Shown here: in pieces, positions 1 through 9,987 of the stretch
How the letters are laid out: each line of letters begins with the position of its first letter
How positions within the stretch are numbered: the first letter of the stretch is position 1
Assembly (NCBI GenBank): GCA_026874595.1
Contig: CM049321.1
Coordinates: 22,678,979-22,742,978 of the forward strand
Reading direction: 5' to 3'
Source of the DNA: Sipunculus nudus
Lineage: Eukaryota; Annelida; Sipuncula; Golfingiida; Sipunculidae
Length of the DNA stretch: 64,000 bases
The notes under the pieces: model-generated
The model's input: the letters and a program-made list of their open reading frames with translations, nothing else
The model's database searches: none
What the model was told of the DNA's origin: nothing
Program-made: the position numbers and the translations under genes

Positions 1-1095
1 GATGTTTCAAGTTTACCATACACTCATTCTAGTGTTCTGAGACTCATGACATTACATTTTGCTCCAGTGTCATCCTTGAGCTGGATTTCAAGTCCATTTG
101 TGAGAAACCGAACACAATTGTTATCTCTGCTACAGCTTTTTTGTACTGATTCTATTAAAAGTGTACAAATGGCAATGGTTCTTCTGTAACTTCACTGACT
201 GTCTGCCTTTGCTGTGTATTGTACGTTTGTTTGTGAGACCTACACATATATGCATAGTGATTCCATTTATTGCACTTGTGTCACTGTTGACCATACGCTG
301 GGCATGCTGTTCTTGCTGTATTAGGATGGCTAATGCCACACCTGTCATGACTTATGACTTTGGACTGATTACTGGGTTTATGACCTGCTCTGTTTTGCGA
401 TGCATTCTATAGCTGCTTTTCTTTGTGACTGAAATTTTTTCCTTGGTTTCTGTTGGAATTTATGGGTCACTGTTTACAGGGCCAGTTTTCACCACATGAA
501 CTGTTTCCTCCCTTTTATTGATAAGTTTAGCATCTGCATCCAACAGTACATGAATTTGACATAAATGTTTGGCTTTGGGTAGCATTAATTCACACTCACG
601 AAGGAGGATTTTACGTACACTGTCTTTAGAGATACCAGTAACAATCACTTATTAGTTCATCAGTCAATTGGCCATTCTCACTGTGGCTGTGACTCGGTTA
701 CGAAGATCTAACAAGAATGTCTGGAAAGACTCTCCAGGCTGTTGGACACGAGAATTAAACTTATGTCTCCCAAGCACGACATTCGTACGTGGGTTGCACA
801 GTTCTCTAAATTTGGGCTTGAGACAATCTGGGTCATCTCTAGACTCGGCTGGTAGCATATCTCCGTCTTCACCATCGAGGTTTTGTCTAGCCGGCAGATA
901 CACAAATGCTCTCTCACGTTCAATTGCCTCAGGTCCGGCCAAATTGAGAAGGATTGCTGCCTTGACAGCATTAGCTTTGATGTTATAGCCTACGGCGATA
1001 TGAATATTATACTCTCGTTCAAAAACTCTCCAGTTTTCCGTTGGGTTGCCGTCGAAACTAAGTGGTACGGGCTTTCTTAGGCCACCTTCCTCCAT
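1..1095 (-). pseudogene. Ty3/Gypsy-type gag-pol relic, cut by window edge
   Basis: This is the decayed 5' half of an LTR retrotransposon polyprotein read on the minus strand. The longest open part (about 1095 to 664) carries a gag core with the phrases LSFDGNPTENW, KAAILLNLAGPEA and RVQQPGESFQTFL, typical of invertebrate Ty3/Gypsy gag. The reading then shifts frame near 655 and continues as VTGISKDSVRKILLRE down to about 463. A CCHC zinc knuckle (C-X2-C-X4-H-X4-C spacing) lies at 238-283, but its first Cys codon has become TGA. A retropepsin-like DTGA active-site motif lies at 60-71, close to the left edge. At least one frameshift and several stops make this copy non-functional. The rest of pol would lie to the left of the window. 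Confidence 0.82.
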
Positions 1096-1229
1096 TTTGT
1101 TTACAGAACGATGTGCGGTGCGACGGTAATCCACAAAGTGACTGTTCTTGAACGATCCGACTCCGAAATACGTGGTACGGAAGTTTCTAAATCTTCTTTT
1201 GGTACTAGCTAGGTACACTTCTGACTCCA

Positions 1230-1407
1230 TGTGAATAGTGTATATTACGCTGTAAGTCCGTAAAAGGTTCAAACAGATTTATTTCAAGACATCGTGAGAC
1301 CGCTATGCGGTTAAAACCCATGTGTAACCGAGAGCGAGGCTATGCATACTTCTGACCGTATGGTGTTGACGTCTAGTGGCGAAAGTTATAACTAATTGCT
1401 CATTACA
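1230..1407 (-). repeat. Putative LTR of the Gypsy relic
   Basis: On the minus strand the segment begins TGTAATGAGC and ends CACA immediately before TGGAGTCAGA, which could be a tRNA primer-binding site. It contains an AATAAA-like signal near 1280. The outer border at 1407 is supported independently: the adjoining sequence from 1408 resumes similarity to an unrelated repeat at about 42980. The inner border is uncertain (a TTACA end at 1251 is an alternative), and no second LTR is visible. Confidence 0.42.
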
Positions 1408-2200
1408 CTTATATTTTATACAATATCAATGTTTGATTTAAGGAAAACATATAAAGATGGATTATCAAGCCAAAATGCATTTATATCGTTTCTGCTTTAC
1501 AGGTTTTACCTTCAAAGTTACAGGCACAGTTGATGATCGAGGCTGTTCAGTAGGAATAACGATCCCTACAGGTCGGGTGTCTTATTCACGAATGTTTTAT
1601 TTTAGCGATCATTTCCTTTTCGTTCAATTGCTAATTTAAAAGCCTCGCGAACTTAAGCCAATCACAGTTAACAGGGATCTGAATTCGGCATGATTTGGGC
1701 CAAATGTAGCTGCAGACGGCGACGCTCTAGTTGGCAAGTGATTATAATAGCCATGACAACAGGCATTCGACCAGGCCCTTAAAATAAACTGATAGGGTTG
1801 TGCGAGTCATGATACAATTCACAATAGAATACCTATTACAAGGGTCGGATCAAAATATTAAATTTGCTCTGTGGTTGTATTTTGTATCAGAGAAAGGCTT
1901 ATATATGGCCGTGATGCAACCGTTGTGGTGGTTACCCTCGCACGCAGGGAGAAATGAAGTTTAAAGCAATTTCGGTTACCGCAGTTTCGGATGTCAGGCC
2001 GTCATGACGGATGGAGAGATAAACTTCCCGAGTAAATCCAGTCTCGTTACTAATAACAACTGCATGAATACACGTAAGTCAACCGCGAATGAAATTAATA
2101 CTTAATATTTTCCCAACAGAATAACTATAAATTTTGTCTTACCTCGGGGAAAATGACAGTTTGACAAACAGATGAAAATGTTCTGTTTAAAGTAATGTTA
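1408..2200. other. Non-coding flank with a short shared repeat
   Basis: Positions about 1408-1510 resemble 42980-43080 (shared phrases ATACAATATCAATG and TTCTGCTTTAC), so this is part of a dispersed repeat into which the Gypsy element inserted. The remainder shows no convincing gene; its short ORFs have no recognisable domain. Confidence 0.5.
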
Positions 2201-2204
2201 GTAA

Positions 2205-2480
2205 GGGCGTGTACATCTACCTATACTATCATTGAACCGAACCCAATAGCTTGTACTGCCACCTAATCGTCTTCAGATAATTGAATTTCGACGTTAGGGT
2301 GGCACCCTGCCTCTAGCCCGTGGTGCAAAATGTCTTCTGGCCGACATCGGGTACCGCAGTCGGGCCGATATAGGCGATAATGTTGTGTATACGTTGACCC
2401 TATCTCGGCCCGTTGAAGTAGGCCTAGTGTTTATGGGACAATCCCTTGTTCATGGTTCTATCTGAAATAACCTTAAAAGT
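2205..2480 (+). repeat. Dispersed repeat, copy 1 of the 2.2/29.0-kb family
   Basis: This block matches 29022-29345 almost end to end, including the phrases CATCTACCTAT, AGCTTGTACTGCCACCT and CTATCTCGGCCCGTTGAA. A shorter match lies at 43085-43145. No coding capacity is apparent. It sits immediately before the Penelope-related segment in both long copies, so the two form one duplicated block. Confidence 0.72.
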
Positions 2481-2859
2481 ATAAGTTCTATTTATATGTT
2501 ATCTTTATCATTAGCCAGGTGCAGCCTTCCCACTGATAAAAGACATTCTTTTGAAAAAATGAACGACTGAACGATTTCTCTTCTTTCCCTCTAAGGCATT
2601 CTGACGCTGAGTGAAAAACACTTAAAGGTAATGTGCTTTAATTGTTAGTTGGAACATCTGGATAGATTGGTATGATCGACCAATTTGTTTGGGAAGCCAC
2701 CTCCGTCAAAAGTGCTGACTCAGAGGTGGTTATCCACAGAGAGGGTAACTGTTGTCACTTGTATCAGGTGTTGATAAAGTATTAGTCTTAACTAAAGAAC
2801 CAACAACAAGGATGTCACGTGTTGACGCGAGTCAGTGTAATTGTGTATGTGTATATAGT

Positions 2860-3225
2860 TTATTTTTTAATGATGGGTAAGATATCCGTTAATTTGGATA
2901 TATATATAGTGAAGCTTTGTTGCTTGTCTTTCAGGGTCCAAATGTATTTAGCAAGCTCGGTTTCGTTTGAATGGGTCCTGTGCGTGAATGATTTCTTGTG
3001 GTTGTAATACCTTTGTTTGAAGGGGCCACCGGTCATGCCAATGTATGAGTTAACTGTACCGTTGCTATGTACGTCGGCTTGGTAGACAATGGACGGGGTT
3101 AGGCACTTTCCATTGAGAGGACAGTCAGATTTTTCACGGCAGTTGCATAGCCTTTGTTGTGTGGTTACTCCTTGTTGCCTTTCTACCAGAGCTTTATAAT
3201 TAGTGCAGCACGTTGCACGAAACTC
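2860..3225 (-). mobile_element. Penelope-like element: GIY-YIG endonuclease domain
   Basis: A minus-strand frame is open for about 121 codons from 3225 to a TAA at 2860-2862, without a starting Met. It encodes the C-terminal endonuclease of a Penelope-like retroelement. A Cys-rich finger comes first (LCNCREKSDCP followed by LNGKC, about 3147-3105). The GIY-YIG core follows: a VY pair, then SYIGMTGGPFKQR (about 3048-3008), YYNHKKSF, and NETELAKYIWTLKD, which contains the conserved catalytic Glu. These phrases and their order match the family closely. No Penelope reverse transcriptase is visible upstream (higher coordinates), where microsatellite begins, so this is a truncated copy, although the endonuclease frame itself is unbroken. 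Confidence 0.87.
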
Positions 3226-3265
3226 TTAGTAGTAAAAATGTCTGACAAAAATTGATTCCTCTATT

Positions 3266-3267
<2 letters not shown>

Positions 3268-3351
<84 letters not shown>

Positions 3352-3430
3352 AAGAAAGAGGGGGGGGTGGACAGAGACAGAGAAAAACAGAAACGTCGAG
3401 AGAGAGAGAGAGAGACAGAGAGCAGATAAT
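3268..3430. repeat. Compound (TA)n-(GA)n microsatellite
   Basis: A TA run at 3268-3315 passes directly into GA-rich sequence to about 3359, then a G run and interrupted GA repeats to about 3420. The same TA-to-GA junction occurs at 29808-29880 and 45520-45595, in each case followed by the same unique sequence. The compound repeat was therefore inherited with a duplicated block. Confidence 0.9.
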
Positions 3431-4560
3431 TGTCCTACTGCTGAAATGTGGGTCATGCAGAGAGTTCCTCTTATCAAACAATTACTCACATATATGTCTT
3501 ATTTCTTTGTAAACAAGCACCTGTCGCCCTCAGGTAGCGAACACAGGAACCGAAAATGTATCATATACACAAAAGGTAAATTTAAACCTGTCGTTACATC
3601 TCCGGTGTTGGCATTATGTGACTGTTATAATTGTTCGGTTAAAGGTCACCTAGACAAGTTGTTTTCTCAAGAGCGATTACTGGCCGACAACATTACTTTG
3701 TGCCCCTTGAAAGCAGTGTTAATAATTTAACAAAAACATTGAGAAATAACTGCTCTGCCAGATTAATATTAAAAATCACTTTAACTGCAGGCAACGCTCC
3801 CCACGGGGTGGTAAAATACTTAAGTCGTGCCAGATTTTCTTTGCGTTAAACGCTGCTTTGTATAGCAAGATTCTTTTGTTTCCATCACTGGGGCTGACAT
3901 AATGTAAAGAATTTTTATTGTACCAATGAGAGCGTGGTATCGCATTGTGCATCGAGCTCCAAAGTTTAAACACTAACGGCGGATCTAGAAATTCGAGAAC
4001 CGGGGGGTGAGGGCTAATATACTCGGTTAGTGGTTGATGAGTATTAAACAATATATTTATACAATATAATATATATTACTATATTCGTTATATATTTTCA
4101 AGCCTATGAAAAATATAATTTTTTTTATATTTACCCTATATTAATAAAATCTAAAGCCCCTCGATGTGTTGACCCAGCATGTGTTATGATTCTGTGTAAT
4201 AACGGACAGACTCTAAGTATAGGAACATTGGGATGTTATCTTAATCACAGGGCTGTTCATTAATATCCTCAACTTATGAATTAGAATGTATAATAAGCTG
4301 TGAATAATTTATTATTAATTTGATAGGGAATAAAATAGTAATCTAAAAAATGAAAGTTAATTACGAATATTTGGGAAAAGGCAAAGATAAAATGAGAGAT
4401 GTTACAGCTGAAGGGGGGGGGGGCGCTGACGCCCCCCTCTGTATCCACCACTGAATAAAACTGAAATATAAAAAAAGGACGGCGCTCGAGCGCCGTAGTT
4501 GAGGAAGTCAGGGACCCCCGCCCAAGGCGCTCCTTCAGCAACGATAAAGAATATATCTAA
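3430..4560 (+). repeat. Paralogous block, copy A (matches 45660-46420)
   Basis: From CTGCTGAAATGTGG onward this segment aligns with 45660-46420, and its first 150 bases also align with 29945-30090. Shared landmarks include GTTCCTCTTATCAAACA, GCGTTAAACGCTGC and GCTCCTTCAGCAACGATAAAGA. A minus-strand phrase, YKAAFNAKK, is readable in both long copies, but the flanking frames differ, so I do not call a gene. A G-rich run lies near 4413-4424. Confidence 0.7.
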
Positions 4561-4599
4561 GACAATTTTCTTTATTATCTATTTACTATTAGACTACAT

Positions 4600-5640
4600 A
4601 CATGTATAGACAACCTATCAGCCTTATTGTCTATTCACATGACCCAAGCATGATTCTGATAATGAATTGAATTTTACTACTTTCCTCCTCTGGATTAATA
4701 AAAATAAGAAAAATCCAACATGGAATGGATTTCTACAGTTATTTACTTTCTAGGGCAAAAAAAGAAGGTATGGTTGACAGGCACTTTCAGAAATCACTGC
4801 GGGTGGGCGGTATTTTATTTTTGACCCTTTTTTGTATGTTTCGATAAAAATGTCATATGATCAGGGAGTGTATGAAAATAACAGGGGTTCTTTGCTAAAC
4901 CAGTAAAAGCACTACATAAAAAAGGAAATCGTGTCAAAATTGTATTTTTTTTCTCTTCTTGAAAGATGGAAAGCAAAATCAAAATGTTTGATGCGGGGGG
5001 GGGGGGTGGGGGGGGGGGGGGAGGAGGGGGGGGGGGGATTAAAACGGGTGGTGCCTTAGAACCATACTTTATTATTTATTTTTTCTTTTGGCCTAGTGTA
5101 AATGACATGTCTTTATGTGACATTGTGTGATTTATATCATAATTTATGGTGGTCCTTCTAGTCACAGAACTCCTATGTTATCCTTATTTATCCAAAACTC
5201 AAGAGATATTTTAAATTTATTTTCGAACGGACGATCGCAGCGCCATTTGTCGGCAGCTGAATTTGTGGCAGAACTCTTACTCTGAACCAAGGCCTTAGGC
5301 AGACTGTGAAAAACGAGGACAGAGAGTTCCAGATGAAGTTACCAGATTTGTCGACAGTTAAGCAGAGTTAAGTAAACGCATACTTCGAAATGTCGAAACA
5401 AAATTGCTTTTTCTTTTATGTCTTTACATTTTCTGAGTCTCCTAGAGTCAGTCAATACAAAATGTACCATTGTTCCTTGAACTTCAACAAATACAAATTA
5501 ATTCTAATAATGAAACATGTAGTAAGTATATAGGCTTTGATATAAACCTTTTTTCTCTAGTTATCTATTGCTTATTAATTTACAAATTATCTTAAGGCAT
5601 GTTATTCCTATGACCTGTGCAACAAAATGATCATCGGTCA
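4600..5640 (+). repeat. Paralogous 5' flank of Reeler gene A (matches 47870-48610)
   Basis: This segment aligns with 47870-48610 upstream of Reeler gene B; shared phrases include ATTCACATGACCCAAGCA, TCGCAGCGCCATTTGTCGGC and TTGAACTTCAACAAA. It contains a long G-rich tract at about 4996-5038 that could form G-quadruplexes. No coding region is recognised. Confidence 0.7.
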
Positions 5641-5645
5641 TTGCC

Positions 5646-5662
5646 TCCCCCCCCCCCCCCCC
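5646..5662. repeat. Poly-C tract upstream of Reeler exon 1 (copy A)
   Basis: A 17-base C run lies about 200 bases before the start codon. C-rich tracts occupy the equivalent place upstream of all four Reeler exon copies (about 27006-27021, 35247-35275 and 52265-52281). Copy A has roughly 120 bases of extra sequence between the tract and the exon. Confidence 0.75.
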
Positions 5663-5867
5663 GGTGCGTCACTGGTGTTATCGTGTTGAACCTCCGAGAT
5701 TCGTTCTATAATGTCTTAACGACGGGTAATGACTTCATATGAAGGCTTGGAAATAATATCATCCTTATCGTACGGATCCCTTCATCCTTATTCAATAAAC
5801 AGTGCCACCAACAGGACATGGACCTATCCTAAAAAAATAATGATGTATAGTTCCACACATTTGCAGG

Positions 5868-6043
5868 ATGTGGAGGACTGGACTGTTGCTGTTCGTGGGC
5901 TGTGTCTTCTGCAATGAATCAGGGCCTCCGCCTCAGGCCTGCCTTACCATGTCACCCGACCACCCACCATTCAGCGCCCAAACCGGAGACGGGGGGTTTC
6001 GTCTAAATGTCACTCAAGTTGCGGGCGGCAGATACAGAGGCAG
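5868..6043 (+). CDS. Reeler gene A, coding exon 1
   Basis: This exon encodes the signal peptide and the first third of the domain, including the CxxMxPxH motif. It is preceded by a pyrimidine-rich TTTGCAG acceptor at 5860-5866 and ends at CAG|GTGTAA. Its 176 coding bases leave two bases of a split codon. Copy B has an exon of identical length. Confidence 0.88.
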
Positions 6044-9000
6044 GTGTAAATGGACTGATTCCTTCGTTCTTAGCTCAATTTTTCAGCAAATAGCGCTGGA
6101 TACAATTCTACGCAGAAAGCAGTAACACGTCAAATTTGAAAATATCAGACAAGGAAAGGTTGGTTTCTCAGGTACAGAGCGCGTCAACTTTGAACCCCCC
6201 CCCCCCCCCCAACCACACTCTAAAAAAATACACGTATTTAGAATTTCATGATAAATTAAACCCAAACCACTTGGACACATGTTACAGGAATATAATAGTA
6301 TTTGATGAAATTTCTTTTTGCTTCGATGTGCCTTTACCTGTTTAAGAAACAACAAGGTTAATAACATGTTGTCCCCTGATTTTATTATTTTTTAAATCGA
6401 AAGCTTGAATAGAAAGATAGAAACAAATAACAGCGCCCGCATAGATTTCTGAAATAAAGTGCCCAAGAAACACACTTTGCTTTTTGTCTTAGCCCATTTC
6501 CACAAGCATGCGTAGCCTGCTGCCAGTCTCCACACAGAACATTTTTCTATGAATATCAAGGATAAAACTTCGCACACATTTATATATATGCACGCCACCC
6601 TTTTACGCCGAAATTGAGCTATTAAGTCTGGGAATCGTAGCTATAGAGCAAGTACAGAGCATGTATAGACAACATTTATTCCAAATATAACGGTCATAAA
6701 GAATATGATTGTACTTTTGTTTGAAATTTCATAAAACGGGGGGAAATACAATGGGGCGCGATAGCGGTTACGTGGCGTTGTAAACACAGATATAATACCA
6801 TGTGCCACCCTGTTGAAGCACGTGTTTCGTAACGCCTGGGTTGACGTCTGGGTCAGGTCCATGTAGTCAGCCATGTTTGTGTACAGTGGTTGCCCCAGTA
6901 ATCTAAGTCAATGTCAATCGAAGCCGTTGTAGTACACCTGATAGGTGAACAACCAATTTCAAGGACCCATCATTTTCTCCAATGGATCTTGAACCTGGGC
7001 GGAGGTTGGTGCACTGCGCTTAGCGGTCGTCTGCTTTCACCCTTCCGCCATATGCCGTTTCTACTCAAAAGAAACCTATTCTGTTTGCGCACTGTTGGAT
7101 GGCTGGGACTACTTGTCTGTACTTCAAAATCAAAATTTCTTCTATTTTTAAGAGAGCCCTCTCTTTGTACATTTCACATGCGGATGCTTAAAAAATATAT
7201 TTTTTTTCCGTAAAGTCCTTACACTTGTCCTCTTCACTATAGTTATACTTACGCTGCTGGCGTATTTACAAGAACCAGTGCATTGTGGGTGTCAGATTTG
7301 GACTCCAACATTCCCTAAACAGCAGAGTCGTACTCTTGTGAGTTCAGGTCTGTGCAATGTAGTCTGCTTGCAATAGAGTGACACAGAACTTGAATCAGTA
7401 CTTGGAGTAGAGTCCGGACTTTTTAGGTCTTTTAAGGACTCGCGCTTAGACTCGAGAGTCCTGGACTTGGATATATACTTGGACTTGGAGGATATCAGAC
7501 TGAGTCCACTCAAGTCCAATAGTAAAAAAAATCTGTTACTTAATGAAGACTTATGTAACAGAATATTACAAAATAATAACACAATATATACTAAGCTTTG
7601 ATCAGCATGGGGAGCTATAAATGTGATTACCAATAACAGTAAAAGCACATCTAACTAACTTAAAAAATACAAGGCAATTTCCATTTTAAATAGCTTTCTA
7701 AGGCTATTTTTTTCGGACTCGCACCTTGACTCGGATTCACAATGACACGGACTCAAAGAAGGTGGACTTGGACTCGAGCCTCAAGTAGTAGTCCAAGGAG
7801 TAGGTCTTGGACTTTCAAGAGTGCCCTGGACTCGGATATGGACGGTTGTGGACTCGACTACACCACTGTTAAAATTGCTCAGATCCCGTAAGTCAACAGG
7901 ATTTGGACTGGTTACGGATGTATGCAAGATGCTGAACTGTACCGAAACGGCAAAGATTACTGGTCTTGTTATAAGAATCAAGATACATGCCTGGAATTTC
8001 ACTTTTCTTTAAGGATATCGAGTCCTTACTTTTATAATTTTAGGTAAAGCTAATTCGATTTTTCATTGAATAAAGTCGACACAATAGGTGTTGATCACAT
8101 AGTATAAGTCATCGCCAGCAGATACGCTAGTGTGATATAAACATTATCAGACTGTTAAATTCAGACAATTATCCCAGTGAGTCCCCCCCCCCCCAAGAGA
8201 CAATGAGATAATAACCCCGGGGAATTTACCCCTTGAAACACCTCATCTTATAAAATATACATTTTAAGGTATACATTACACAAAATAAAGCACATACATA
8301 TTGTTAAACCAAAAAACTTTATAAGCCCCTATTTAACCCAAGGTCTCCTTACATTCCAGTGCACTTTTCCCATTCTCAGGGGAACACATTCATGGGCGTG
8401 TATATACAGGCCAGGAGAGGTGAGGATCAATTAGCGCTTGGAGATTTCCAACTTGACGGACTCCATGACAGGTTTGTATCAAAATAACGTACTTGCTTGA
8501 ATATTAGTGGCCCAGGGCCAGCGCCCCACCGGTCGAATATGAAAATTTTGATAAGGATAGTAGGGGTTAAGTTAAATGAAAGGAACCAATGTAGCGGGTC
8601 CGCTGAGAAAGGATTGTAACGTAAAAACCAACAGTACATATACTTTGTTAAACTATATACATAGGCTACTTTTGATATTTCTGCAAATCGTGGTCATTGT
8701 CTCACGCCCAAGGTGTATTACATTTGTTTTATTACACAGTTTGCAGCGCACGACATGTATCAATGGTGAATATGAGTGGAACGCTGTTTCACACTTTTAC
8801 AATGACCAAAAGACTGAAGTCTTCGCGGTGTGGGACCCCAGAGGTACAAGTCTGACAGGAGTTCAATTCAGGTGAGTTCAGCCTCCAGTTTCGAATACTC
8901 AAAACTATTCATTTCTTACATAAATTTTATTTTAGGTGCTTTTATGAAGTGTCCCACATTGTAATCTTCTCCTCAGAATTGTGTCACAAAACTTGTCTCG

Positions 9001-9954
9001 GTTCAACCTTGCTTCAATACATTTAGCGCCATTTCGGCCCTCTGACATTAGAGAGTCTACGATCGGCGTATGGGCTGTCAGAGTGCCGGTACATCATTTA
9101 ACGAGGACGCACTTTAAACAGCTATGAGGATGCAAATATTTTCGCCATTTTTACAACGCCACTTGGTCTACAAGTAAGCTTGTTTATATTCTTTCTCACA
9201 ACACCTACCATGAGCGAGAATATTTCGTTTTAACTTTGCATATTGCGATATTCCTTTGCGTGATTGTAGAATATCTGACCGCAAAAATACAAACATGGCT
9301 CGTACGGATTACAGGAAGGCGGCCAACTTGTACGAAATACAGGAAATCATACAGGTTAACATACAGACGGCGTTTCAGTTCGAGTTCACATATATTCTTT
9401 CGTCATATTCACCATTCGTGACCTAATGTTAAGATTATTGGTCAATTGTTTGCCACGATGAAAATCCAAAATGAAGGAAGGCTACTGCAATGCAGTCCTC
9501 CGTATGACTTGTGTCACGACTCCAGTTAGGCTTACCAGCCCAGTATAAGTACTTGCTGTACTCACGGCTACATCACAATGATACGCCATTCTGTTGAGAC
9601 CACTTTCCTTATTATTCAGTTAAGCCCCTCTCATGATTAGGTGCTGAGCATGACCGGTCCTTCCAAATTGAAATAATCCTATATACATATGGCAACAAAA
9701 AAAGAAACTTGACACCCAGACAGGTTATTTTAAGACTGAAAATGATCTACAGATGACAACACATGGATGCAGACATGGTAGTGACATTTAGGTGTCATTT
9801 CACACAGCCCAGCTCTGATACATTTTATGAGCCATTCTGAAATCGGGGATACTCGCAACATATGAATCTGATTTCTTTGATATTTTAAAGGCTTTTAAAT
9901 AATTTTGAAGGCTTGTAGAAAGTTAATGGGGGAGGGGGCACCCATTATATATAT

Positions 9955-9987
<33 letters not shown>

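Noticed and set aside
3776-4051. Minus-strand frame with YKAAFNAKK shared with 45999-46184
   Set aside because: Only about 30 codons agree between copies and DNA identity is similar outside them. No known domain was recognised.
6911-7213. 100-codon frame in intron 1 of gene A
   Set aside because: The paralogous sequence in gene B (53317-53709) has a different frame structure with indels that are not multiples of three.
7865-7895. CCCGTAAGT as a possible splice donor for an extra Reeler exon
   Set aside because: The donor is present in both copies, but the frame before it is not conserved and copy B has a stop in the frame that would fit.
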